From Megasphaera massiliensis (GTDB lineage: Bacteria > Bacillota > Negativicutes > Veillonellales > Megasphaeraceae): a stretch of 33,472 nucleotides of DNA. Numbering within the stretch: the stretch's first letter is position 1; each line of letters starts with the position of its first letter. The translations under genes were made by a program, and so were the position numbers. A model generated the notes under the pieces. The model ran no database searches. It saw only the letters and a program-made list of their open reading frames with translations, and had not been told where the DNA came from. The stretch lies in contig NZ_HF954558.1 in assembly GCF_000455225.1 (NCBI RefSeq), positions 1-33,472 on the forward strand. The letters run 5' to 3'. Positions 7,568 to 15,192 of this stretch are shown one piece after another.

Positions 7568-9172
7568 TTACTTTACCTCCAAAGGTTGATATTTACGAAT
7601 GATTTCGACAGCCGTTTCCAAGCCGTCCAAAAAGGCGCTCATAATACCGCCTGCATAACCGGCTCCTTCACCGACCGGATAGAGTCCGGCTGTATCGAGA
7701 GCCATACGGTCGTCACCGCGAACGATACGAACGGGGGCACTGGTCCTCGTTTCGACGCCGGTCATGACGACGTCGTCATCGTCAAAACCGTGAAGGCGCC
7801 GGCCAAAATACGGCAGGGCCTCGGCCAGTGTCGCTGTGACAAAGTCCGGCAGGACGTCGTGCAAATCAGCCCAGGTCACGCCGGGACGATAGGTATGGAC
7901 AGCGCCCTCGGACGCCGCACCGGGCCGTTTTAAGAAAGAGCCGACAGTCTGAGCCGGTGCATGGTAGTTGCTCCCGCCGGCCTTATAGGCCAGTTCTTCA
8001 TAACGGCGCTGAAACTCGATGCCGGCCAAAGGCCCGTCACCGCCCATATCGTCGGGCGTAACGTTGACCACGACGGCACTGTTGGCAATGCCGCTGTCCC
8101 GCTTGTAAAGACTCATGCCGTTGGTGACGACCCGCCCTTCTTCTGACGCCGCTCCGACGACGACGCCGCCGGGACACATGCAGAAGGAATAGCACGACCG
8201 GCCGTCGGGACTGTGGTAGACCAAGGCGTAATCGGCCGGTTCCAGACCAAGTTCTTCAGCCGGGCAGCCGTATTGGTCGCGGTCGATGACATCCTGCGAA
8301 TGCTCGATGCGCACGCCGACGGCAAAAGGTTTCTTTTCCAATACGACGCCCCGGTCATGGAGCATGTAATACGTATCGCGGGCACTGTGCCCTACGCCCA
8401 TGACGACGACGCTGGCCGGGTAGCTATCCTTCCCATTGATCGTTACCGACTTGACCCGTCCCATTTCATCGCGGTCAATGGCTGTGACACAGCTCGAAAA
8501 GTGGACTTCTCCGCCTTTGGCTTCGATCATATGGCGCAGGTTCTTGACGACTCGCCGCAGGACATCCGTTCCCACATGGGGATTATAGGCATACAGGATT
8601 TCTTCCGGAGCTCCGGCATCGACGAAGGTCTGTAAAATCTGCCGCAGCATGGGGTGATTGATGCGCGTCGTCAGTTTGCCGTCAGAAAACGTTCCGGCAC
8701 CGCCCTCTCCAAACTGGACATTCGATTCCGGTTTAAACGGGCCGCCGCGCCAAAAGGTTTCCACATCTTTGGCCCGGGTATCTACGTCGCAGCCCCGTTC
8801 AAAGACCAGTGGCGCATAACCGTGTTCAGCCAGGGCCAAGGCAGCTGCCAGTCCCGACGGACCCGTGCCGATGACGATAGGCCGGCTGGCCAATGCTTCA
8901 CTGCCGGGGATGATTTCCGGCGCCGGCGTTTCTGCAATTTGGCGCACGTCCTTATTATCACGGCAGCGCTTCCACACCTTCTTTTCATCGACAAAGGATA
9001 CGTCGACGGTAAACACAAAATAGATTCGCGGTTTCCGTCGGGCATCGATGGCCCGGCGGACAATGCAGATACCGGAAATATCGCTGCGGCTGCACCGAAG
9101 TTTCTTAGCAATCAGCGCTTCCAACGGCTTTTGCATGGGCACAGCCGTACGAATATTCAATACTCTAAGCAC
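7568..9172 (-). CDS. FAD-dependent dehydrogenase of the COG2509 type
   Basis: The 534-residue protein has a short N-terminal domain rich in basic residues (about 1-95), then a Rossmann FAD-binding fold with GTGPSG (102-107) and the acidic end of the second strand in VFERG. Further family features are NVQFGEGGAGTFSDGKL, GVGHSARDTY and a C-terminal YPVGEGAGYAGGIMSA that closes the FAD site. These mark the conserved but poorly characterised 'NAD(FAD)-utilising dehydrogenase' family; substrate unknown. The start is GTG, with AAGGAG seven bases before it. The gene lies 15 bp after cdaR and abuts glmM, so it is embedded in the c-di-AMP/amino-sugar operon and probably co-transcribed. Whether it has a role in cell-wall or c-di-AMP metabolism cannot be told from sequence. 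Confidence 0.88.
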   Translation of the reverse strand: MLRVLNIRTAVPMQKPLEALIAKKLRCSRSDISGICIVRRAIDARRKPRIYFVFTVDVSFVDEKKVWKRCRDNKDVRQIAETPAPEIIPGSEALASRPIVIGTGPSGLAAALALAEHGYAPLVFERGCDVDTRAKDVETFWRGGPFKPESNVQFGEGGAGTFSDGKLTTRINHPMLRQILQTFVDAGAPEEILYAYNPHVGTDVLRRVVKNLRHMIEAKGGEVHFSSCVTAIDRDEMGRVKSVTINGKDSYPASVVVMGVGHSARDTYYMLHDRGVVLEKKPFAVGVRIEHSQDVIDRDQYGCPAEELGLEPADYALVYHSPDGRSCYSFCMCPGGVVVGAASEEGRVVTNGMSLYKRDSGIANSAVVVNVTPDDMGGDGPLAGIEFQRRYEELAYKAGGSNYHAPAQTVGSFLKRPGAASEGAVHTYRPGVTWADLHDVLPDFVTATLAEALPYFGRRLHGFDDDDVVMTGVETRTSAPVRIVRGDDRMALDTAGLYPVGEGAGYAGGIMSAFLDGLETAVEIIRKYQPLEVK

Positions 9173-9187
9173 AAAGTTTCTCCTTTT

Positions 9188-10093
9188 CTACTCATCATTT
9201 CGGATATGGAGGACGGCTTCGATCTCATCAGGATACATATTGATGCCGTCTACCGGCGGGATGATGACCTTCCAAGACTTTTCTTCCTTCATATTTTCAA
9301 CATTAATGTCCGGCAAATCGATGGAACTGATACTGCGCAGTGTATCGGCAGAGCCCCTGATTTGAATGCTCGTCGGCTGAATTGTCACCGTTTTATTCGC
9401 CGTCTGGCCGGTTATATTTACGTTTAAGGGGACGCTTTTGGACATAGCGTCATGACCGATGGAAACCTTGACATTACTCTGCCACGGCGTCATTTCAAGT
9501 CCCTCGACAGGCGATCCGTCTTCGCTGTACAAGTGAATTGGCGCCATCAAAGCAAAATCACTGTTGCGCTGGTTGACCGGCACTTCGATGACGGCCTGGC
9601 TGACCTCTTGGATCAGGCGGCGGGCACCACTGACGACAACCTTTTCCGGAACGATTTTCAGTTCACTGATAAAGTCTTTTTCATCTAAGTTGCCGACGAT
9701 ATGGGGCGTCAGTTTAAATTCTTTGACCGTATAGACATCGACGGTTATCTTCGTCGACGTCATGCTTTGTTTTTTCAGTTCCGTCCCGCTCGGTATTTCG
9801 ACGTGGATCGGCACGTCGACCGTCCCTTCCTGGACGTCGGACAAATCGATGTAGGCCTTGATATCCGAAGGACCTACGTTGATGATCGTATTGCGCGGCC
9901 CCGAAAGGCGGACATAAACCGTCTTGGGTACATTCGATGTAATATATTGAGAATTGAGGTTTTCCACGGTAATGGGAACGGTATAGCTCCCTTCACTGAG
10001 CGGATTTTGTTCGTTGATGATGACGAACCACAAGACGATAGCCAGGAGAAAGCAGATGATTTTAAGCTGCCAATTTTTATCAATCTTGTTCAT
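9188..10093 (-). CDS. cdaR: CdaR/YbbR-domain regulator of the c-di-AMP cyclase
   Basis: The 301-residue protein begins with a basic stretch and one membrane helix (about residues 9-25, rich in Ile, Leu, Val and Phe), followed by an extracytoplasmic region of tandem YbbR repeats. Repeated PxTVYVRLSGP-like and PEKVVVSGAR-like segments mark the repeats; about three can be recognised. YbbR proteins are membrane-anchored partners that modulate CdaA. The ATG lies one base after the cdaA stop codon, with GGAGG seven bases upstream inside cdaA, so translation is coupled. The gene order cdaA-cdaR is the standard Firmicute one. YbbR proteins diverge fast, so assignment rests on architecture and neighbourhood as well as motifs. 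Confidence 0.92.
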   Translation of the reverse strand: MNKIDKNWQLKIICFLLAIVLWFVIINEQNPLSEGSYTVPITVENLNSQYITSNVPKTVYVRLSGPRNTIINVGPSDIKAYIDLSDVQEGTVDVPIHVEIPSGTELKKQSMTSTKITVDVYTVKEFKLTPHIVGNLDEKDFISELKIVPEKVVVSGARRLIQEVSQAVIEVPVNQRNSDFALMAPIHLYSEDGSPVEGLEMTPWQSNVKVSIGHDAMSKSVPLNVNITGQTANKTVTIQPTSIQIRGSADTLRSISSIDLPDINVENMKEEKSWKVIIPPVDGINMYPDEIEAVLHIRNDE

Positions 10094-10094
10094 A

Positions 10095-10907
10095 CTAGGG
10101 CCTCCATTTAAAGATATTCGCCAGGCCCTGAGGTGTCCGGGTCAAAAATGTCTTGAGGACATTGCGCAGGGCGGTGCCGTCAAGATGGCGATAAATATGG
10201 CCGCCGTAAGTATAAGAAATGGATCCCGTTTCTTCACTGACGACGATAATGACAGCATCGGTCAGTTCACTGATGCCGATAGCCGCCCGGTGGCGAGTCC
10301 CCAATTCCGTCGACAAGGACCGATCGGCGGTCAGCGGAAGGAGGCAGCCGGCTGCCATAATGCGATTTTCCCGAATGATGACAGCTCCGTCGTGAAGAGG
10401 CGTATTAGGAATAAAAATATTGCCCAAGAGCTCTTGTGAAACGAGCCCTTCAATGGCAACCCCGGTGTCAATATAGTCATTAAGACCGACTTCGCGTTCA
10501 AATACGATAAGAGCCCCAGTGTGCGTTTTTGATAAGGACTCGCTGATAGCTACGATTTCGTCGATGAGCCGTTCCAGTTCTTCCATACTGATGACCTGGC
10601 CGGACCGGAATAAACGGCCCCGCCCGATCTGTTCCAAAGCCCGGCGCAATTCGGGCTGGAATACGACGGGAAGGGCGACAAGAATGACGGTCATCCCCTG
10701 CTGCAGCATCCAGTTTATGACGTGCAGGTCGAGGACTCTACTGACTAAGGTAACGACGCCCAGGACCAAGAGGCCCTTAATAAGCGCGACGGCCCGCGTA
10801 TTGCGGATCAGGATGAATAACTTATAGAGCACAAAGGCGACGAGTAAAATATCCAATATGTCCAGCAATCGAAAACTGCTGATAAAACCTTGAAAAGGTA
10901 AGTACAT
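10095..10907 (-). CDS. cdaA: Membrane diadenylate cyclase CdaA
   Basis: CdaA makes cyclic di-AMP from two ATP at the inner face of the membrane. The 270-residue protein has three hydrophobic helices in the first 80 or so residues, then a DisA_N/DAC catalytic domain. The active-site DGA motif is at 173-175 and the RHR motif at 205-207 within GTRHRAA. ITELGTRHR-like context and VVSEETGSIS are also family-typical. The start is preceded by GGAG. This is the first gene of the cluster with cdaR, an FAD protein and glmM; c-di-AMP controls osmolyte and potassium balance and is tied to wall synthesis. Upstream, TTGTAA-N17-TATTTT on the minus strand near 10940-10970 is only a weak promoter candidate. 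Confidence 0.97.
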   Translation of the reverse strand: MYLPFQGFISSFRLLDILDILLVAFVLYKLFILIRNTRAVALIKGLLVLGVVTLVSRVLDLHVINWMLQQGMTVILVALPVVFQPELRRALEQIGRGRLFRSGQVISMEELERLIDEIVAISESLSKTHTGALIVFEREVGLNDYIDTGVAIEGLVSQELLGNIFIPNTPLHDGAVIIRENRIMAAGCLLPLTADRSLSTELGTRHRAAIGISELTDAVIIVVSEETGSISYTYGGHIYRHLDGTALRNVLKTFLTRTPQGLANIFKWRP

Positions 10908-10981
10908 AGGGCTTCACTCCAGGCTATATATTAAGACAATAAAAATAAAATAGGTACTTTTATTTTACAATATTTTAAGCA

Positions 10982-11050
10982 TAAAAAAAAGGGCTGTCCG
11001 TAAACGCCCTCTTGACAGCCAAATCTGAGCCGTCCTTATCGGGGACGGCC
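10982..11050 (-). terminator. Tandem hairpins and terminator after the rrf2 gene
   Basis: On the minus strand GCCGTCC/GGACGGC (11029-11049) is followed by GGCTGTC/GACAGCC (10992-11020) and then a run of eight T (10983-10990). The second hairpin with its U-tract is a good intrinsic terminator for the regulator gene ending at 11074. Confidence 0.8.
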
Positions 11051-11073
11051 CTTCATGAGCTGAATCTTATACT

Positions 11074-11550
11074 CTATTCTTCACCGGGAACAGCCACTGC
11101 CTGTTCTTTGGTCATGCCTTGATGTACCAGGCGGAATTCTTCCTCCTGCTTGGCTAACATTTCAAAATCAATGGACTTCAGTCTGGCCGCCAAATCACGC
11201 TGAATGTCGGCAAAGGCAGCATAAATGGAACACATATTGCTGCAGCCGCGACTGCACGAGTCCATGTCATTGAGGCAACGCTGCAATTCCGTCTGTCCTT
11301 CGACGGCTTCGATGACATCAAATAACGTGATTTCCTTGGGAAGTCGCTGCAAGGCGAATCCGCCTTCCACACCGCGATAGGATTTCATGATGCCGGCCTT
11401 AGTAAGGCTGCGCATGATTTTCAGCAAAAAACGTTCTGGTATATTCTGTTTTTCAGCCAGCGCTGCGCCGGTAATTTTCGTTCCTTCCGGGAGCCCTGAC
11501 AGATAAAGGACCATGCGGAATGCATAGTCCGTAGCTTGATTCAATCTCAT
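11074..11550 (-). CDS. Rrf2-family transcriptional regulator with a cysteine cluster
   Basis: The 158-residue protein begins MRLNQATDYAFRMVLYLSGL, the typical Rrf2 start, followed by a winged helix with SLTKAGIMKSYRGVEGGF as the recognition and wing segment. Cysteines at 92, 99, 103 and 107 form a tight cluster like the Fe-S ligands of IscR, NsrR and RirA, so binding of an iron-sulfur cluster and sensing of redox state, iron or NO is plausible. The subfamily cannot be fixed by eye, and no Fe-S assembly genes lie alongside. The start is preceded by AAGGGGGT. It is flanked by terminators on both sides and has its own -10, so it is monocistronic. Regulation of the nearby hydrogenase fusion is a possibility, not shown. 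Confidence 0.9.
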   Translation of the reverse strand: MRLNQATDYAFRMVLYLSGLPEGTKITGAALAEKQNIPERFLLKIMRSLTKAGIMKSYRGVEGGFALQRLPKEITLFDVIEAVEGQTELQRCLNDMDSCSRGCSNMCSIYAAFADIQRDLAARLKSIDFEMLAKQEEEFRLVHQGMTKEQAVAVPGEE

Positions 11551-11579
11551 AATGCTACCCCCTTACATCTTTCATCCTT

Positions 11580-11585
11580 ATTATA
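11580..11585 (-). promoter_or_regulatory. Candidate -10 of the rrf2 gene
   Basis: A perfect TATAAT lies on the minus strand about 30 bp before the start codon, but the -35 region is only AT-rich (no TTGACA at 17 bp). A weak core promoter open to regulation is plausible. Confidence 0.45.
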
Positions 11586-11691
11586 CAATAAAAGACAAAA
11601 AAAGTATAGTTTTGGTTTTCATATTCATCATTCCCGCAGCATATTTCGCGGATCAAAATACGGGCACCTACGTCACGCTTCACTTTAGAAG

Positions 11692-11759
11692 ATAAAAAAA
11701 ACTCTCTCTGAGACAGGACAAGATTTTATAATTTCCCCTGCCTGCCGAAGAGAGAGCTT
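11692..11759 (-). terminator. Terminator of the DUF47-pit operon
   Basis: On the minus strand GCTCTCTC and GAGAGAGT form the outer stem, with an inner CAGG/CCTG pairing, followed by TTTTTTTTATC. It lies about 45 bp past the pit stop codon. Confidence 0.75.
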
Positions 11760-11802
11760 TCCATATACTATCGCATCCTTTCGGCCAGCCTTCGCCGGTC
11801 TC

Positions 11803-12792
11803 TCAAAGGAGCTGAATGATTTTAAAGATAATTGCTGACATGGCCGCGCTAATAGGAATGGTGACGACCCAGGCGATGAGCATACTGCGTGCTACCCCCC
11901 AGTGAACGGCACGAACGCGTTCGGCCGAGCCGATTCCCATGATGGACCCGGAAACGACATGAGTCGTACTGACAGGAAGATGGAGAAAGGTTGCCGTAAA
12001 GATGACAATCGACGAATTAAGGTCGGCAGCAAAGCCGTTGATCGATTCCATTTTAAAAATCTTGGTTCCCATCGTCGAAATGATGCGCCAGCCGCCGGCT
12101 GACGTACCGAGAGCCATGGACGTCGCACAGGCAATCTTGACCCATACCGGAATTTCCATGGTATCGATATAGCCGCCGGACAAAAGGGCCAAGGCGATGA
12201 TCCCCATGGCTTTCTGGGCGTCGTTCGAGCCATGAGAAAAGGCCATTAGACTTGCCGATAGGAGCTGCATCTTGCGGAATTGACGATTCAAAGCCAACGG
12301 CGAATAACGGCGAACGACCCATAACAGGCCGATCATGACAAAATACCCCGTAGCCAAGGCCACGACAGGCGATAAAATCAAGGATAAAATAATTTTTCCA
12401 ATGCCGCCCGTATCGAGGGCTGCCGGGCCGACACTGATACAGACAGCGCCGATGACGCCGCCGATTAGCGAATGGGATGAACTGCTCGGTATGCGGTAAT
12501 ACCAGGTAAGGACATTCCAGATAATCGAACCGATGAGGGCGGCTACGATGACGTCCAAACTGATTTCGGACGGATTCAAAACTAAATCGCCGCCAATCGT
12601 CTTGGCGACGCCGGTACTGATCATAGCACCGGCAAAATTAAGGCAGGCGGCCATCATAATGGCATGGCGAGGGGAAATAGCCCGCGTCGATACGCTGGTA
12701 GCGATGGCGTTTGCCGTATCGTGAAACCCATTAATGTAATCAAACAAAACGGCCAACAGTACGATGGCCCAAATTAACCAATGCTCAGGCAT
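11803..12792 (-). CDS. pit: PiT-family inorganic phosphate transporter
   Basis: This 329-residue integral membrane protein carries the duplicated PiT/PHO4 signature: GFHDTANAIATSVSTR near residue 22 and FSHGSNDAQKAMG near residue 195. About ten hydrophobic segments are visible. PiT carriers of this short bacterial type move phosphate (often as a metal-phosphate complex) with protons. The ATG lies inside the end of the DUF47 gene (8-bp overlap) and has no clear Shine-Dalgarno of its own, so translation is coupled to DUF47. The DUF47-pit pair is a standard module. Confidence 0.93.
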   Translation of the reverse strand: MPEHWLIWAIVLLAVLFDYINGFHDTANAIATSVSTRAISPRHAIMMAACLNFAGAMISTGVAKTIGGDLVLNPSEISLDVIVAALIGSIIWNVLTWYYRIPSSSSHSLIGGVIGAVCISVGPAALDTGGIGKIILSLILSPVVALATGYFVMIGLLWVVRRYSPLALNRQFRKMQLLSASLMAFSHGSNDAQKAMGIIALALLSGGYIDTMEIPVWVKIACATSMALGTSAGGWRIISTMGTKIFKMESINGFAADLNSSIVIFTATFLHLPVSTTHVVSGSIMGIGSAERVRAVHWGVARSMLIAWVVTIPISAAMSAIIFKIIQLL

Positions 12793-13414
12793 ATTTCAAT
12801 ACGACCCTTCTGAAGGTAACGACAAGATCTTCGCACTCATCGGTTACGTCTTCAACAGATTGAAGAATTTCTTTCCACTTGATAATTTCGACAGGATCCT
12901 TGCAGTTTTTAAACAGACTGGCCATTTCTGCATGATAGAGATCATCGCATTCTTGTTCCAGTTTCAAGACCTTCTTGCTCCTAGCTTCGACCTTCAAATA
13001 ATTTTTCTTGAGGTCCTTCATATACCCGATGGATTTGCGAATTTCCTTCATAGCCTTCGCCGCAATCGTCGCCATTTCCTTGGCACCGTCTGTTGCCTCT
13101 CCGACCTGGTACATGCACATCTTATCCATAATTTCACTGATATTATCGACCGTCGCATCGAGCTGGTCGATCATCTGCTGGATATCCTCCCGATCCATGG
13201 GGGTAATGAATGTCTTTTGCAGCCGCTTCATGGTCTCCATGACCAACCCGTCCGCCTGATCGGCCAAGGCATCAATTTTTTCTAACGCCGTTTCTTTCGA
13301 AATTTCACCATTAATGGCCTGGCTCAAGAGTTCAGCCGCCTCATGGCCTAGTGCCGCATGTTGGTCCAACAGCGAAAAAAACTTTTCTTCCTTGGGCTTT
13401 AAGTGGAATGCCAT
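12785..13414 (-). CDS. DUF47/PhoU-like accessory protein of the Pit transporter
   Basis: The product is an all-helical protein of 209 residues starting MAFHLKPKEEKFFSLLDQHA, which is the common DUF47 N-terminus. It is rich in Glu, Asp and Lys, with the conserved acidic segment ECDDLYHAEM. DUF47 proteins are distant PhoU relatives that accompany Pit carriers and are thought to regulate them at the cytoplasmic face. Two ATGs lie six bases apart (13420 and 13414) behind one AGGAG; the second has the better spacing (10 against 4 bases) and matches the family N-terminus, so it is used here. The gene overlaps pit by 8 bp and is the first gene of the operon. Confidence 0.92.
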   Translation of the reverse strand: MAFHLKPKEEKFFSLLDQHAALGHEAAELLSQAINGEISKETALEKIDALADQADGLVMETMKRLQKTFITPMDREDIQQMIDQLDATVDNISEIMDKMCMYQVGEATDGAKEMATIAAKAMKEIRKSIGYMKDLKKNYLKVEARSKKVLKLEQECDDLYHAEMASLFKNCKDPVEIIKWKEILQSVEDVTDECEDLVVTFRRVVLKYA

Positions 13415-13482
13415 AATCATCGATCTCCTTATCGAATAGATAAAAACAAGCCTTCTCAAAATTAACGAGATTTTTTCATGAC

Positions 13483-13500
13483 CTTTACAAGGCTTTACAA
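13483..13500. repeat. Direct repeat in the DUF47-pit promoter region
   Basis: CTTTACAA occurs twice with a two-base gap (13483-13490 and 13493-13500), a 10-bp period on one face of the helix. It sits directly downstream of the -10. The spacing and TTTACA core resemble PhoP-type direct-repeat boxes, but the position would fit a repressor better. Regulator unknown. Confidence 0.5.
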
Positions 13501-13503
13501 TAA

Positions 13504-13512
13504 ATTATATCA
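13504..13512 (-). promoter_or_regulatory. Extended -10 promoter of the DUF47-pit operon
   Basis: On the minus strand TGATATAAT fits the extended -10 rule (TGnTATAAT). No -35 hexamer is seen at standard spacing. It lies about 90 bp before the DUF47 start. Confidence 0.55.
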
Positions 13513-13603
13513 TATGGCCTGCCTTTATTCTACAAAAGGAGTCCTTTTTCTGAACGATACAAGTGCAATCTATGCATTACAAAGATGCTGTCATCATTCA
13601 AGC

Positions 13604-13655
13604 GGACAAAGTTAAATTACTTTAAATTGCCCCTATAATGGCTGTGAGCTATACT
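13604..13655 (+). promoter_or_regulatory. Displaced mtlR promoter with shared upstream operator
   Basis: A 20-base element (13604-13623, core ACAAAGTTAAATTACTTT, containing the inverted repeat AAAGT-N6-ACTTT) is followed after three bases by TTGCCC (13627-13632), a 17-bp spacer and TATACT (13650-13655). The same element with identical spacing to its own TTGATT-N17-TATACT precedes mtlA at 18186. The start point would fall at about 13662, inside the right end of the inserted TnpB element, so this is inferred to be the original mtlR promoter, now 1.5 kb from its gene. Confidence 0.75.
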
Positions 13656-13658
13656 ATA

Positions 13659-13793
13659 GTCAACGACTCCCACTTATAGAAGCGGGAGCTTGTAAGTCAG
13701 AGAAACATAGGTGGTAGCGATGCTGAAGACAACATCTCCCTAATTCTGCCTACATCATCAGGCAGTTGACGATGCCCGTTTTGCAAAGGAGAT
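13659..13793 (-). ncRNA. Candidate omega RNA at the 3' end of tnpB
   Basis: The 135 bases after the tnpB stop hold three compact hairpins on the minus strand: CTGCCT/AGGCAG (13746-13765), GATGTTG/CAGCATC with a TCTT loop (near 13715-13735), and the right-end hairpin (13667-13688). This is the arrangement of TnpB guide RNAs, whose scaffold ends at the element border. The guide would be the adjacent host sequence (minus strand from 13658 downward), which here is the mtlR promoter. Assigned by position and structure only. Confidence 0.6.
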
Positions 13794-15020
13794 TTACTCC
13801 GAAGCAATCGTTTTTCTCTCGTAGCGAGGGTGATTCTCTCCGAAAATCCACATCGTACCAAGATGCTGGATATTCATAGCTCCGATACGGTCATCGTTGG
13901 ATTGGTATCCGCACTGGCAGCGATACAGGTGTTGGTGAGGCTTACGGTTTTCCTTATGGATAGTAGCGCACTTCGGGCAACGCTGAGAAGTGTATTTTGC
14001 CAAGACTTTCAATACTTCCGAGCGATTTTCGTGAGCCTTATAGGTCAGAAACTGCTCAAGCTGATAGAAAGTCCAGCTTCTCAGGTCGCAATTTTGTTTA
14101 GCGGTTTTGGAAAGATTTGTTTCCTCAAAGCTGACACCCGTTAAATCTTCCAGCACAAACAGCGTATCTTTGCCGTATTTCGTAACGAGTGTCTTAGAAA
14201 TCCGATGATTTACATCGGACATCCAACGGTTCTCTCGTCCGGAAAGGGCTTTGAGTCTGCGCTTTGCAGATTTTGTGCCTTTGGATTGGAGCTGCTGTCT
14301 GATTTTGAGGAACTTATGTCGTTTGGCTGCAATCTTTCGCCCAGAAACGAACTCCGTTTGGCCTTGCTCATCGTAACTGACCGTCAGGAATCGCAAGCCA
14401 CGGTCAATCCCGACAACATGGCGGACATTCTCCTTCTGAAAATCTTCAACCGCTTTGGTGACGGGAATATGCAGATACCACAGGCCTTTGAGTTCAATTA
14501 ATTTTGCTGTGCCAAGATTCCATGAGCCGTCCAGATATTCCGAAAATGGCTTGCTTTCAAAGGTGCACCGGGTTCGTTTGCCAAGGGTGTTGATAGACAG
14601 GCTTTGTCCGTTATCCACGAAGCTGTAATCACGATTGCGAACCAAATCCGCTTGCGGGCGCTTGAAGAAGATGGGCGTCCAAAGCCATTCGAGCGTTTTC
14701 GTTATGTATTTCCAGCTGCCATCTTGGTCCTTGTATTTGTATGGCTTTTGGAAGAGCTGCTGCTTGACCGTCTTATAGCGAGCTATAGCCGTCTTGATGG
14801 ACGATTGTGCAAGCTGCGACTTTAAGCCAAACAACACACGAAGGTCGCTGTATAGTTCTTTGTTGAGGCTTTGATAAGCCAAGTTGAATTGATTGTCGAA
14901 GATGTATTGAGACACAAAATTACAAGCCTGACGATAATGCTCTGTCATTTGGCAAAACAGAATCCCTTGTTCCGGAGAAACATGGAGGCGAAGTTTTATA
15001 GTTTTGGTTAGGTCGGACAC
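13794..15020 (-). CDS. tnpB: TnpB, RNA-guided nuclease of an IS200/IS605-family element
   Basis: The 408-residue protein is a full-length TnpB (OrfB). The RuvC-like active site is complete: Asp206 in GIDRG, Glu291 in VLEDLTG and Asp377 in DDRIGAMNI. Between the last two lies a zinc finger with Cys348, Cys351, Cys368 and Cys370. TnpB proteins cut DNA guided by an RNA transcribed from the element's right end, helping the element persist. No tnpA lies nearby. The start is GTG, with AGGTGAG upstream. The gene lies antisense to any transcript running from the displaced mtlR promoter toward mtlR. No frameshift or lost residue is seen, so it is probably functional. Confidence 0.93.
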   Translation of the reverse strand: MSDLTKTIKLRLHVSPEQGILFCQMTEHYRQACNFVSQYIFDNQFNLAYQSLNKELYSDLRVLFGLKSQLAQSSIKTAIARYKTVKQQLFQKPYKYKDQDGSWKYITKTLEWLWTPIFFKRPQADLVRNRDYSFVDNGQSLSINTLGKRTRCTFESKPFSEYLDGSWNLGTAKLIELKGLWYLHIPVTKAVEDFQKENVRHVVGIDRGLRFLTVSYDEQGQTEFVSGRKIAAKRHKFLKIRQQLQSKGTKSAKRRLKALSGRENRWMSDVNHRISKTLVTKYGKDTLFVLEDLTGVSFEETNLSKTAKQNCDLRSWTFYQLEQFLTYKAHENRSEVLKVLAKYTSQRCPKCATIHKENRKPHQHLYRCQCGYQSNDDRIGAMNIQHLGTMWIFGENHPRYERKTIASE

Positions 15021-15132
15021 TTTTTCTCACCTGCCTTTCTAAAAATATATTGCTTTCATCAAGGCCACCATATCATATATTTTACTAAAACTCCAGTATT
15101 TTAAGAAAGTGAGGTGAAGCGGGCATTCCTCC

Positions 15133-15149
15133 CCGACCTAAGAGGTCGG
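15133..15149. repeat. Left-end hairpin of the TnpB element
   Basis: CCGACCT and AGGTCGG form a perfect 7-bp stem with a three-base loop about 110 bp upstream of tnpB. Such subterminal hairpins are recognised by the TnpA transposase in this family. Confidence 0.65.
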
Positions 15150-15192
15150 AGTATCCTGCCTGCATTTAAATGAAACCACAGGAGGTGAGCAC

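Larger units (their letters stand above)
13659..15152 (-). mobile_element. IS200/IS605-type element carrying only tnpB
   Basis: A tnpB gene is flanked by terminal hairpins and lacks the tnpA transposase, so the copy is non-autonomous. Right end: the 9-bp hairpin CTCCCACTT/AAGCGGGAG (13667-13688) next to GTCAAC at 13659. Left end: CCGACCT/AGGTCGG (15133-15149). It is oriented against mtlR and interrupts the stretch between the mtlR promoter and gene. Joining the flanks restores a promoter with a normal short leader. The exact borders are estimates to within a few bases, since this family makes no target duplication. Confidence 0.75.
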
